Shown in pieces: positions 18,738 to 27,789 of a stretch of 64,000 bases of DNA. The DNA lies in the NCBI RefSeq assembly GCF_003369925.1, contig NZ_LARY01000002.1:558001-622000 (forward strand), read 5' to 3'. This stretch comes from Listeria kieliensis. GTDB taxonomy: Bacteria; Bacillota; Bacilli; Lactobacillales; Listeriaceae. Position 1 is the stretch's first letter; the number at the start of each line of letters is the position of its first letter. Below the pieces are notes generated by a model that ran no database searches, was not told the origin of the DNA, and worked only from the letters and a program-made list of their open reading frames with translations. Made by a program: the position numbers and the translations under genes.

Positions 18738-20156
18738 ATGACAAAAAAATTTCATACTGAGCGGCTTGCACTTATTTCAATTATGCTTGGCGCTTTTATT
18801 TCACTACTTGACACGACGGTCGTTAACGTGGCTTTGCCTGACATTACGAAAGCGCTTCATGCATCAAGTGCTTCTATTGAATGGGTCGTTTCTGGTTATG
18901 CACTCGCCTTCGGGCTGATTTTAATACTCGCCGGACGGCTTGGTGACAAGTTTGGCCGTAAAAACCTGTATATACTTGGAATTTCACTTTTTTTATTGAT
19001 GAGTATCACGGCTGGATTTGCTCAGTCAGAAACAAGCTTAATTCTTTCTCGTATTATCCAAGGACTTTCTGCTGGTTTATTTTTCCCACAAATTAATGCT
19101 ATGATGATGGATATTTTTAAAGGAGATAAGCTCGGACAAGCTTTCGGAGTTCTTGGCTCTGTTATCGGTGTTGCTACTGCGATTGGCCCTTTTACTGGTG
19201 GTTTATTAATCCAATTATTTGGGACAGAAAACGGTTGGCGTTTCGTCTTTTTCGTCAATGTTCCCTTTGTCATCGTGACTTTAATTCTTGCAGCTCTTTT
19301 CTTGCCAAAACGTGATAAAGCTAGTAAAAAAGTATCGTTTGATTTTTTGAGTGTATTTTTGCTTACCGTAGGCTTACTTTTTTTACTTTATCCTGTCATT
19401 TCTAATGGCTCAGAAGGATTTAAGTGGCAAGATATTCTTTTCATGCTGATTTCAATTCCGATTTTAATTAGCTTATATTCTTATAGTATCCATGTGACAA
19501 AAAAAGGCAAACAACCGCTTATCTCACCAACTTTATTAAAAAACAAAGCCTTTACTTCTGGCATAATTCTTTCACTCGTTTATTTCGCTGCTTTCACGAG
19601 CATCTTTTTTATCTTCTCGCTCACCTGGCAATCCGGTTTTGGTCGTTCAGCTATCGTCTCTGGCCTTGCCGTTAGTCCATTTGCACTTGGAAGTATGCTT
19701 GCAGCTGCAAACAGTAATCGTTTCATGCAAAAGCTGGGCAGGAAACTACTGATTATTGGCCTCGTTTTCGTGATGACCGGACTTGCCACCACATCTTTCA
19801 TTTTCCATTTGAAAGGCGGGGCATTTTCGCCTTGGCTTACCGTTTTTCCACTTTTCCTTGCCGGGCTTGGCAGTGGGCTCATTATTTCACCACTAAATAG
19901 CTTCACGCTTGCAACTGTGTCGGGAAGCGATCGAGGCGGAGCAAGTGGTATCTTCAATACTGCACAGCGTGTTGGCTCTTCATTTGGAATTGCCATCGTC
20001 GGTTCAATTTATTTTCGGTCGTTAAGTGAAACTTCGCTACACAATGTAGCAGAAAAGTATTCATTTAGTTTACAAATGAGTATCTACATTAATTTATTTT
20101 TACTCCTTATCTGCTTGTTACTTGTTTTCAAGCTACCTAAAAAAAATGAAGCTTAA
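18738..20156 (+). CDS. MFS drug exporter, DHA2 (EmrB/QacA) family
   Basis: 472-residue transporter with 14 predicted membrane helices. The helix-1 motif LDTTVVNVALPDI is diagnostic for 14-TM proton-driven drug exporters, and GRLGDKFGRK is the loop 2-3 MFS signature. The ATG at 18738 follows GAGGTGATTTTC. A frame reaching 18729 would start inside that ribosome site. It is a single-gene unit closed by its own terminator, and no regulator gene is adjacent apart from the XRE remnant upstream, which might once have controlled it. The substrates are unknown. Confidence 0.9.
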   Translation: MTKKFHTERLALISIMLGAFISLLDTTVVNVALPDITKALHASSASIEWVVSGYALAFGLILILAGRLGDKFGRKNLYILGISLFLLMSITAGFAQSETSLILSRIIQGLSAGLFFPQINAMMMDIFKGDKLGQAFGVLGSVIGVATAIGPFTGGLLIQLFGTENGWRFVFFVNVPFVIVTLILAALFLPKRDKASKKVSFDFLSVFLLTVGLLFLLYPVISNGSEGFKWQDILFMLISIPILISLYSYSIHVTKKGKQPLISPTLLKNKAFTSGIILSLVYFAAFTSIFFIFSLTWQSGFGRSAIVSGLAVSPFALGSMLAAANSNRFMQKLGRKLLIIGLVFVMTGLATTSFIFHLKGGAFSPWLTVFPLFLAGLGSGLIISPLNSFTLATVSGSDRGGASGIFNTAQRVGSSFGIAIVGSIYFRSLSETSLHNVAEKYSFSLQMSIYINLFLLLICLLLVFKLPKKNEA

Positions 20157-20190
20157 AAGGAAAATAATACTAAAATTATTTTCCTTTTTT
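20155..20190 (+). terminator. Terminator of the DHA2 exporter gene
   Basis: AAAAGGAAAATAAT (20155-20168) pairs with ATTATTTTCCTTTT (20175-20188), followed by Ts. Confidence 0.85.
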
Positions 20191-20191
20191 A

Positions 20192-20315
20192 TTGACAACC
20201 TCACTATTAAGTGTTACGATGTACCGGTAATAAGCATTACTGAATAGCAGAAAAAGAAAGTTTAAATACAGCTTTAAACTTTTTTCTTCCCTTCACTACT
20301 AAGTATTACTACATA
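20192..20315 (+). promoter_or_regulatory. Promoter, leader hairpin and duplicated operator of the DUF1048/ABC operon
   Basis: Promoter TTGACA (20192-20197), 17 bases, TACGAT (20215-20220). A 23-bp element beginning TCACTATTAAGT at 20201 recurs at 20293 as TCACTACTAAGT, with 18 of 23 bases matching. Between them lies a hairpin with a T tract (AAAGTTTAAA 20257-20266 with TTTAAACTTT 20273-20282) that could stop transcription before the genes. The repeat is AGTNNTTAC-like, as in PadR operators, but no padR gene is here. Confidence 0.6.
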
Positions 20316-20347
20316 TGTGAAATAAAAATGATCGAGGAGGACTATTC

Positions 20348-20689
20348 ATGTGGAACTTACTAAAAAGAATGGTTGATAATAAAAAAGAATATCGAGAAAT
20401 GATGGATCGCGTAAAGCAGCTTCCAGAAGACTATCAGTTCGTTTATGACAAAATTCAACATTACATGTGGAATTTCGCAAAAGGAAACGGGTACGACAGG
20501 TTAAAAGTTCAATATGAGCTGATTGATTTGTTTGAAGCTGGCGTGCTAGAAGGAAAACCTGTTTTGGAATTCGCCGGAACAAATGTGGCTGCATTTTGTG
20601 ATGAACTTTTAGCAAATTGCCGAACTTACACGGATGATTTACGCAAAACGTTAAACGAAAGTATTTTGAAAAAGTTAGGAGGAAAATAA
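20348..20689 (+). CDS. DUF1048 family protein
   Basis: 113-residue helical soluble protein with no signal or membrane segment. Its pattern MWNLLKRMVDNKKEYREMM, then YQFVYDKIQHYMWNF and DLFEAGVLEGKPVLE, matches DUF1048 proteins, which typically sit in operons with a PadR-type regulator and an ABC-2 transporter. That context is kept here apart from the missing regulator. A GAGGAGG site precedes the ATG, and the ABC ATPase gene begins two bases after its stop. The biochemical role is unknown. Confidence 0.85.
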   Translation: MWNLLKRMVDNKKEYREMMDRVKQLPEDYQFVYDKIQHYMWNFAKGNGYDRLKVQYELIDLFEAGVLEGKPVLEFAGTNVAAFCDELLANCRTYTDDLRKTLNESILKKLGGK

Positions 20690-20690
20690 A

Positions 20691-21449
20691 ATGACTGCAC
20701 TTGCCGTTTCTGTTCATGGTCTCAAAAAAGCCTATAAGCAGCATACAGTTTTAAATGGTGTAAACTTTGAAGTTAAGCGTGGTAGTGTCTTTGCCTTGCT
20801 TGGTTCAAATGGAGCAGGGAAAACAACTATAATTAAAATCCTGACTACGCTCATTCAAGCGAATGAAGGAAAAGCAGAAGTTTGTGGAATAGATGTGGCG
20901 CATTCGCCTGAACAAGTTCGTGAAAAAATCAGTTTGACTGGACAAAATATCGCAGTGGATGAAATTTTAACAGGACGCGAAAATTTAGACCTCGTTGCCA
21001 AACTTCGCCACTTACCTGACCGAAAAGCGATCACAGCAGCAAGCTTAAAACAATTTGATTTAGAAGAAGCTGGAGATAAGCCTCTCGCCACTTATTCTGG
21101 CGGAATGAAACGCCGTTTGGACCTTGCGATGACGATGTTAGGCTCCCCAGAACTTGTCTTTTTAGATGAGCCTTCCGTCGGACTCGATCCAGAAGCTCGT
21201 TTAGCGCTCTGGGATACCATCAAAAAAATGGCTGCTTCAGGCATCACGATTTTTCTTACGACTCAATATTTGGAAGAAGCCGAAGCCTTAGCGGATCAAA
21301 TTGCCATTCTTCATGAAGGTCAAATCATTGTTCAAGGCACACTAGATGAATTAAAGGCCATTTTACCCGCGAAGCAAATCGAATATGTCGAAAAACAACC
21401 ATCACTGGAAGAAATCTTTCTTGCTGTGACTGGAAAGAAAGGAGAATAG
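20691..21449 (+). CDS. ABC transporter ATP-binding protein (DrrA-like)
   Basis: 252-residue ATPase. Walker A GSNGAGKTTI is near residue 39, the signature YSGGMKRRLDLA near 137 and Walker B VFLDEPSVGLDP near 157, with a switch histidine replaced by Q in TTQYLEEAE. DrrA-like ATPases power export of drugs or lipids with an ABC-2 membrane partner, which is the next gene. It is tightly packed in the operon (1-base gap upstream, 2-base gap downstream). Confidence 0.92.
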   Translation: MTALAVSVHGLKKAYKQHTVLNGVNFEVKRGSVFALLGSNGAGKTTIIKILTTLIQANEGKAEVCGIDVAHSPEQVREKISLTGQNIAVDEILTGRENLDLVAKLRHLPDRKAITAASLKQFDLEEAGDKPLATYSGGMKRRLDLAMTMLGSPELVFLDEPSVGLDPEARLALWDTIKKMAASGITIFLTTQYLEEAEALADQIAILHEGQIIVQGTLDELKAILPAKQIEYVEKQPSLEEIFLAVTGKKGE

Positions 21450-21451
21450 TC

Positions 21452-22213
21452 ATGCGCCAACATTTTTTAAGTGATACTTGGACCATGAGCGGACGTGTAA
21501 TCAAACACTCACTACGCAGTATCGACACGATCATTACGACCATTTTGATGCCCATCATGATGATGCTTGCTTTTGTCTATATCTTTGGAAGCGCGATGAC
21601 GATGCCAAAAGCCGATTACGTAAACTTTATTGTCCCTGGCGTTCTTCTCATGACCATCGGGATGGGGATTTCTTATACTGCTGTTCGTGTGAATACAGAC
21701 ATTACAAAAGGCATCTTTGAACGCTTTCATTCGATGCCCATCGCCAAATCTTCCATCTTAAGCGGTCACGTCATCGCAACGCTTCTCTTGAATTTGTTTT
21801 CCGTTGTGGCCGTAATGCTCATTTCTCTTTTGATGGGCTTTCGTCCCGATGCAAATCTTGCAGAATGGCTACTTGCCGCTTTGCTTCTTATCCTTGCCGT
21901 ATTCGCCTTTACTTGGATTGCCGTTCTCGCGGGGCTCGTTTCGAAGTCCTATGAAGGCGCTAGCGTTTTCAGCTACATCTTGATTGGCTTGATGTTTGTG
22001 AGCTCGGCTTTCGTTCCAACAGACGGCATGGGGAAAGTTCTTCAAAGCTTTGCAGACCATCAGCCGATGACTCAAATTGCGAATGCGATTCGTTCGCTTT
22101 TTGCAGGAATGCCAGACTCTCACGCCATCCTCACCTCGCTAATTTGGTTAACTGGCATTGCGATTTTGTTCTACCTGCTTTCTCTTAAAGCGTATAGAAC
22201 CAAAATGAAATAG
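21452..22213 (+). CDS. ABC-2 type transporter permease (DrrB-like)
   Basis: 253-residue membrane protein with six predicted helices, and the ABC-2 motif SYEGASVFSYILIGLMFVSSAFVP preceding the last segments. It forms the channel for the upstream ATPase. An AAAGGAG site precedes the ATG. It is the last gene of the operon, closed by a terminator. Export of an antibiotic, lipid or toxic compound is likely from the family but the substrate cannot be told. Confidence 0.9.
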   Translation: MRQHFLSDTWTMSGRVIKHSLRSIDTIITTILMPIMMMLAFVYIFGSAMTMPKADYVNFIVPGVLLMTIGMGISYTAVRVNTDITKGIFERFHSMPIAKSSILSGHVIATLLLNLFSVVAVMLISLLMGFRPDANLAEWLLAALLLILAVFAFTWIAVLAGLVSKSYEGASVFSYILIGLMFVSSAFVPTDGMGKVLQSFADHQPMTQIANAIRSLFAGMPDSHAILTSLIWLTGIAILFYLLSLKAYRTKMK

Positions 22214-22231
22214 CCCAACGTAGTCCGTATA

Positions 22232-22283
22232 AAAAATTCAGGCGCTTCCTTTCCTAAGCGGATTTGCCTGAATTTTTATTTTT
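22232..22283. terminator. Bidirectional terminator between convergent genes
   Basis: AAAAATTCAGGC (22232-22243) pairs with GCCTGAATTTTT (22266-22277), with A and T tracts outside on both strands. It serves the ABC operon and the convergent SRPBCC gene. Confidence 0.88.
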
Positions 22284-22288
22284 TGCCG

Positions 22289-22714
22289 CTAAACTCGAGC
22301 ATCCGGGTGCTTATCTTCTATCAAATGCAGGTTCAAATCGTGCTCTAAAACCGCCTTCAAGCCGCTCAGCACAAGCGTGTAGCCTTCCGTTGTGTCGATA
22401 ATTTCTTCTAGTGTTTCAAACTCACCGTTATCAATCTCAACAACCGTCTCCGTTTCAGAAAATGGCGTAAATCGAAAAATTGTTTCTTGCAGATTTTTCG
22501 CTTGAATGTGAATTCGCTCATTCGGGACAATTTCCTGAACATAAACTTCATCTGTAACCCCGTATATTTCCCACTCCCAAGTCACTTTTTGACCTTGAAC
22601 GAGCTTACCAGAACTTTTCGAGAACCAAAACCTAGTGGTGATTTCCGGATTAATGAAGGCTTCAAATACCTTGTTCACCGGTTTACGAATTAATAAGCTT
22701 ACCTTTGTTCGCAT
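22289..22714 (-). CDS. SRPBCC (AHSA1/START-like) domain protein
   Basis: 141-residue soluble protein of the Bet v1-like fold. Features seen are the N-terminal RKPVNKVFEAFINPEITTRFWFSKSSG, the central KVTWEWEIYG, and a long C-terminal helix. Such proteins bind hydrophobic ligands in an internal cavity, and no catalytic motif is known. The start at 22712-22714 is preceded by GAGGTGG; a longer frame to 22783 has no site. It is divergent from the adenylating enzyme gene. Confidence 0.85.
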   Translation of the reverse strand: MRTKVSLLIRKPVNKVFEAFINPEITTRFWFSKSSGKLVQGQKVTWEWEIYGVTDEVYVQEIVPNERIHIQAKNLQETIFRFTPFSETETVVEIDNGEFETLEEIIDTTEGYTLVLSGLKAVLEHDLNLHLIEDKHPDARV

Positions 22715-22842
22715 TTTAGCCACCTCTTTTCCATTGAATAGCTTTACTTTATCAATTTTCCTCGAGAAAAGCCAAATTTTCATACAAGTGAAATGTTGAA
22801 CATGTTATAATAACAATGAATCAATAAAAAAGGAGATTTTTT

Positions 22843-24363
22843 ATGCGAAATCCATATGAACCGTTAAATTTGTATTCCAATTTCCAAGCATCCGCCGAGC
22901 GTTTCCCTGAAGTTCCGATTTACTTCGACGAACCGCTTGCTATTTTTCCAGAACTCAAACTTGAAACCACTTACAAAGCTTGCGAACAAGCGATCATCCA
23001 GAAAGCAAGCCTGCTTCAAGAATGCGGCATCAAGAAACGTGATAAAATCATCATCTATAAATCTCCCAAGTTTGACACTTATTTGTTAGCCGTTGCCGCT
23101 TCCTATCTCGGAGCAGTTCCAGCGATGATTTCCTATCACCTTCCTGTCGAAACAATGAATGTGCTTGCTGAGCGGCTCGACTTTCCTTATATTTTATTCG
23201 ATCAAGAAACAGCAGAAAAAGCGCATCATATTGAAAATATCCCCGCAGAAAAATTAATTCGAGCTGAAGAACTTGCCCTTTCAAAACCCGAGAATCTTGC
23301 TTCCCAGGAAACCCTATCGCTTGATGAAATTTCTTATATGACCCATACTTCCGGGACAACGGGAATTCCAAAACTCATTGCTCATAGCGCACATTCGATG
23401 GGCTTCCGGACGCAGTGGCAGCGTAATGTGTTAAGCCTGATTCCTGAAAAACAATTAGCTGCATTCCACATTTCACCCGTCCATTCCCGATTCAACATCG
23501 GCATCTCCTCTTTGATGTCACAAGGCTTCCCGATGTTCCCGATCGCTCAGCCCGATCACGCAAACATTGAACACATCATGACGACATATAAGCCGACTAT
23601 CGTTGAAACACATCCAAATAACTTCGTTCAGTGGGTGAGCCTCGCGCGCAAAAAGCCAGAAGTGTTCGCAAGCGTTCGTTATTACCATTCCACTTTTGAT
23701 GCGATCAACAAAGAAACCATGGCCGTTTTCCTGAACTGCTCGAAAGAACGCCGCCCCGTTTTCATGCAAGTTTACGGACAAAGCGAGTGCGGCCCAATGA
23801 TTCTTCGCTTCCACACCAAACAAAGCATACAAAAACTGGATGCAAGAAACATGGGCTATGGCATGAAAGATTTGACGGACGTTCGGATCGTTTCAGAGGA
23901 AGGCGAAGTCGTCTCAAATGGCACGCCAGGAAATATTCAAATGCTTTCAAAAGGGCGCGCCCTTACCTATTACAAAGAAGATGCACGCTTTAATGAAAAC
24001 GTTTATGGTCCTTTCTGGGATAGCGGAGACTACGGCATGAAAAATGAAGCTGGCGCTTTGCTTTTGCTTGACCGACAAGTCGATTTAGTCGAAAACATCG
24101 AAAGCACCTTAGCCATCGAGGACAAGCTTCTCGACACCCTCCGTTTCTTGGACGAAGTGGTTATCATTCGTGGCAAAAATGGTACGCCACAGCCGGTCAT
24201 CTCGGTTGCTAGCGGTGAAGAAATGGACTGGGAAGCTTGGTTTGAAGCCTTAAGCGACTTGCCGCAACTAAATGAGCCACTTGTCATGGCCTACGAAGAC
24301 ATTCCGCGTACTGCAACCATGAAAGTTCAGCGCTTAAAAATGGAGAAAGAATTGAACGCTTGA
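22843..24363 (+). CDS. AMP-dependent acyl-CoA synthetase/adenylating enzyme (ANL family)
   Basis: 506-residue adenylation enzyme. The phosphate-binding loop HTSGTTGIPK is near residue 168, the A5 motif MQVYGQSECGP near 308, the A7 motif WDSGDYG near 390, and the catalytic lysine region PRTATMKVQRLK sits at the C terminus. It would activate a carboxylic acid as acyl-AMP and pass it to CoA or another thiol. No carrier-protein domain is fused and no NRPS or fatty-acid genes are adjacent, so the acid is unknown. Ribosome site AAAGGAG; a single gene with its own terminator. Confidence 0.87.
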   Translation: MRNPYEPLNLYSNFQASAERFPEVPIYFDEPLAIFPELKLETTYKACEQAIIQKASLLQECGIKKRDKIIIYKSPKFDTYLLAVAASYLGAVPAMISYHLPVETMNVLAERLDFPYILFDQETAEKAHHIENIPAEKLIRAEELALSKPENLASQETLSLDEISYMTHTSGTTGIPKLIAHSAHSMGFRTQWQRNVLSLIPEKQLAAFHISPVHSRFNIGISSLMSQGFPMFPIAQPDHANIEHIMTTYKPTIVETHPNNFVQWVSLARKKPEVFASVRYYHSTFDAINKETMAVFLNCSKERRPVFMQVYGQSECGPMILRFHTKQSIQKLDARNMGYGMKDLTDVRIVSEEGEVVSNGTPGNIQMLSKGRALTYYKEDARFNENVYGPFWDSGDYGMKNEAGALLLLDRQVDLVENIESTLAIEDKLLDTLRFLDEVVIIRGKNGTPQPVISVASGEEMDWEAWFEALSDLPQLNEPLVMAYEDIPRTATMKVQRLKMEKELNA

Positions 24364-24370
24364 TCAAACA

Positions 24371-24413
24371 AAAAAGGCAATCCATTGATTTTCCATCAAT
24401 GAATTGCCTTTTT
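24371..24413. terminator. Bidirectional terminator between convergent genes
   Basis: A 19-bp stem with one mismatch (24371-24389 with 24395-24413), with A and T tracts on the two outer sides. It separates the adenylating enzyme gene from the convergent WxL gene. Confidence 0.9.
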
Positions 24414-24449
24414 CTTACTTTATTTTCTTGTTTGTGTTTAACATTACGT

Positions 24450-27400
24450 TTACTCAGTGCCTGGTACATCTTGTAAAGTCCAAACTAAGGTTCCCGAATA
24501 AACATCTTTTTTCGCTTTACCAGCTGGTACGTCAAGACGCAAGCCTGTATCATCATCCCAAAGGTCAGAAATCGTGACTGCATTCGAATCGGTTGTTGTA
24601 TGCTCATAAATTTGAGCTCCATCCTCGTCTGTAATCATTTGTTCCTGTCCATCAGCTTTATAATATAAACTTGTCAGCGTCTCAGTACTTTTAGCACCCG
24701 TCAAAGGTTTTTCAAGTTTCACAAGCATTGACCATCTAGGTGAAATCGTTAGTGAACGATTATCCTTAACTTGTAAAGCTTCATCCCATAATTCTGGCTT
24801 ATAAGTCTGTTTAAAACTCTTGATCGGCAACTTACCAAACGAAATGTTTTTCGGCGCAGAAATGAATTCTAATTGACCCGCAACATTAAAGCTTGCATCT
24901 GCTGTAATTGGATCAAACTCATCCGAAATCACTTCGAGTGTATTTTGAACCAATTTATTGGCTACGCTATTTTTGATTTTTGCTTTAAATGTCACAACCA
25001 CATCTTCTGTTCCTTTAAGCGCATCTTGTTTAACTAACAATTGTCGACTACTTTCTTGCCAAACCGTGTCTTGTGCTAAATCACTTTCTTCTGTTGTTCC
25101 ATCTGCTTTGGTATACGTTTTGTGGAAAGAAGTTGGATCAACTGTTACATCTTCTGGAACAACATCCTTCAGCGAAATATTATCCCAGCTAATCGCCGTA
25201 TTTTTATTCGCATTTCCTACCTTAAGCGAATACTCAACCGTATCCCCAGGCAAGTAGTCATCGCTACCATTCACATTTTTCACAGTCTTTTCCACATGAG
25301 GAATAGAACTTTCTTTAACTTTCATACGTGCCACGTCTGATACCGTATAATTTTTCCCATCTGCCCCTTGTCCTTCTCCACTTGCAACATTAATAATTTC
25401 TCTTTTATCATTATTAATTATCTTACCTTCAAAAGTTAGTAAAATTTCTTTTTCTGACTTTAATGTCTGATTGGTAAGATCTAGGGTATGTGTTTTGTCA
25501 TTATAAACATCTTGAAGTAATAGACTTTCAGCATCTCCATTTGCATGGATGAGCACAATATTTTCAGGCGTACTAACTGCGTCCGGTAGTTCATCTTTCA
25601 CTTCAATATTATTCCAATCATCGTCACCTGTATTTGAAAGCTTGATTGTATATCGTAATTTATCTCCGAGTCTGGCTTCAGTTTGATCTTCAGATGAAAT
25701 ATTTTCCACATTTTTTTCTAAACTAGGTACAGGTTGACCTGCAGAAACTATACCCACATCATAGCGGTAATGAGCTGTTTCATCTAATTTAAGATCTCTA
25801 GGTAACCATTTCAGCTTAAGCCCAGTATCAATTTGGTCTGCAATAATAGCACCTTTAGAAAGGTTCTCCGCTTCTTTCCCTGCTCCAGTCCAATCTGCAG
25901 GTGTAAAATTACTCAAAAAATCATTATTAAACTGATCACCATTCCAGTTTTCCGGTCCATCTTTCATATTCGTTCGATAATAGAGGCGGTAGCCATCCGA
26001 TTCAATATACATTCCCCGGTTTTCACCAATAGCATGAATTGGTACTCTGTCATTGTTATTCAACTGAGTATCAACAGCTCTAGCTAAACCAATCTTTCCT
26101 GCCTCGCCTAGATTAGTCAGGTAATATTCATGTTGAATACTTTGACCATCTCTAGAAGGCTTCAATACTTCATCTATTCCCCAGTCATGACCAGTAGCAC
26201 TACTGGCCATATGTGCTCGGATAACTGTATGGCCATTTTCATCTATAGCAGTCATGACTTTAACATCTTTTGTGCTTGAACTATTATTCATCAAGTTATC
26301 ATTTATAACTTCAGTACCATCTAAAAACAGCAATCCTTTTGAAGTTCTCAGCGTTCCTGTCGCATCATATAAATGTTGAATTTTCTTTCCATCTGGTGTT
26401 CTTAAATACACATTTGGTTTACCAAAAGCATTAATATTTTTAATCATTGAACCTTCATATTGTGTCGTCGAAAATTCAAAAACTAAAGTGTTACCATTGG
26501 GCTGTAATACCTCTCCCTTAGGATTTTGTTGTACTTCTTTCCAGTCATACATCTTATCCACAATACTTTTTTCTGGAGCTACATATTTAATGTCATAACG
26601 AATATGTGTCGTTTCATTCGCCCCGACAGTTCTAGGCTGCCATTTAAGTTTTATGTCAGCATTAATCTTTTCGGCAATTACTTCATCCTTGGATAGATTC
26701 TCAGTTTCATTACCTGTCCCTGTCCAGTCATTAGGTGTAAAACTATTTAAAAAAGCAATATTGTTACTATTAACAGTCCAATTATCTGGACCATCCTTTA
26801 CATTCACAACTTGATTAAATTTATGACCTCTACCATCCAAAACAGACATTCCTTCGCCATTTCCTAAAGATACTACTGGCTTATCAGAAAAATTAGTATT
26901 GATTTTTTTACCAAAACCAATTTGTAATTCTGTACCCAAATTAGTTAAATAAAATTCTTGCTGAATAGTTTGCCCATCCGCAGATGCTTTTAATACTGTA
27001 GTAATTCCCCAATCATGTTTTGCATAAGTACTCGTCATATCTGCTCGAATGATTGGATGTTCATTCTCGTCTACCGCAGTCATTACTTTCAAATTTTTTC
27101 TATAAGAAGTTGATTGTAAAGCGTCGTCGAACAGTTTCCCATTTTCAATAAATATTAAACCCGATGAATATGAACCCGATATACTATTTGCTGTGCTGCC
27201 ACGTATCAGCGAAATCATTTCTCCCTCAGTAGTCTTCACATATATATTGGGTCTGCCAAATGCGATAGCCGAAGTATCTTTGTCTACCATACCTGCTCCA
27301 TCAAATCCAAAAACAAGTTGACTACCATCAGGCTGTTCGATCTCACCTTTTGGATTTTTGACACTCTCAGTCCACTCATACTTATCATCTAAAGCAAGTT

Positions 27401-27677
27401 TAGGTTGAAGACTAGACTGTTGTTTGGTTTGATCTTTTTTTCTAGGCGACTGCTCTAACAATTTGGCTTGCGCATCCTTATTCAAAAGATCTTGATGTGT
27501 TTGTTTTTCCGTTAACGAGTCATCTTTCTGATGATTTTCTTGTTGCTGCTTTGAATTCTTTGTCACCGATTCTTGTGAAGTTTCTACTTGTGTGCTAGCT
27601 CTTACTATTTGCATGCCCATACTTAAAACAAGTAGAAGTAAGACAATCATGCTCAAAATTTTCTTCTTTTGTTTCAA
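24450..27677 (-). CDS. Large secreted WxL-domain surface protein with duplicated ectodomain
   Basis: 1075 residues. There is a signal peptide (residues 1-28, KKKILSMIVLLLLVLSMGMQ core) and a Q/K-rich linker to about 95. Two tandem homologous domains follow (about 98-367 and 374-646), then two DUF11-like beta domains (about 650-785 and 790-925) and a C-terminal WxL domain (about 930-1075). The WxL motifs read RWSMLVKL and LVWTLQDVP; the first is W-S-M-L rather than W-x-L. WxL domains bind peptidoglycan non-covalently, and this protein matches the CscC-type partner of DUF916 complexes. The start is a TTG with a weak GGTGA site. It is the last gene of the surface locus and may have its own promoter after the hairpin at 27738-27780. 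Confidence 0.88.
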   Translation of the reverse strand: MKQKKKILSMIVLLLLVLSMGMQIVRASTQVETSQESVTKNSKQQQENHQKDDSLTEKQTHQDLLNKDAQAKLLEQSPRKKDQTKQQSSLQPKLALDDKYEWTESVKNPKGEIEQPDGSQLVFGFDGAGMVDKDTSAIAFGRPNIYVKTTEGEMISLIRGSTANSISGSYSSGLIFIENGKLFDDALQSTSYRKNLKVMTAVDENEHPIIRADMTSTYAKHDWGITTVLKASADGQTIQQEFYLTNLGTELQIGFGKKINTNFSDKPVVSLGNGEGMSVLDGRGHKFNQVVNVKDGPDNWTVNSNNIAFLNSFTPNDWTGTGNETENLSKDEVIAEKINADIKLKWQPRTVGANETTHIRYDIKYVAPEKSIVDKMYDWKEVQQNPKGEVLQPNGNTLVFEFSTTQYEGSMIKNINAFGKPNVYLRTPDGKKIQHLYDATGTLRTSKGLLFLDGTEVINDNLMNNSSSTKDVKVMTAIDENGHTVIRAHMASSATGHDWGIDEVLKPSRDGQSIQHEYYLTNLGEAGKIGLARAVDTQLNNNDRVPIHAIGENRGMYIESDGYRLYYRTNMKDGPENWNGDQFNNDFLSNFTPADWTGAGKEAENLSKGAIIADQIDTGLKLKWLPRDLKLDETAHYRYDVGIVSAGQPVPSLEKNVENISSEDQTEARLGDKLRYTIKLSNTGDDDWNNIEVKDELPDAVSTPENIVLIHANGDAESLLLQDVYNDKTHTLDLTNQTLKSEKEILLTFEGKIINNDKREIINVASGEGQGADGKNYTVSDVARMKVKESSIPHVEKTVKNVNGSDDYLPGDTVEYSLKVGNANKNTAISWDNISLKDVVPEDVTVDPTSFHKTYTKADGTTEESDLAQDTVWQESSRQLLVKQDALKGTEDVVVTFKAKIKNSVANKLVQNTLEVISDEFDPITADASFNVAGQLEFISAPKNISFGKLPIKSFKQTYKPELWDEALQVKDNRSLTISPRWSMLVKLEKPLTGAKSTETLTSLYYKADGQEQMITDEDGAQIYEHTTTDSNAVTISDLWDDDTGLRLDVPAGKAKKDVYSGTLVWTLQDVPGTE
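25740..27386 (-). repeat. Tandem domain duplication within the large WxL gene
   Basis: Two copies of a roughly 270-residue unit lie head to tail (codons at 27386-26577 and 26558-25740). Anchor motifs recur in order: NPKGE, FGRPN/FGKPN, KVMTA-DEN, HDWGI, YLTNLG, KDGP-NW, DWTG-G, ENLSK, KLKW-PR. The nucleotide sequences have diverged clearly, so the duplication is old and maintained. Confidence 0.85.
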
Positions 27678-27789
27678 TTACTATTCACCAACTTTCATTA
27701 CTTTTCTACTCCTTTAATCCTGAGAACAAGAAAACTCTATTGTTTTTTGATAAAGAAAAAATTCTTTATCTTACCAAATTAACTCCATT

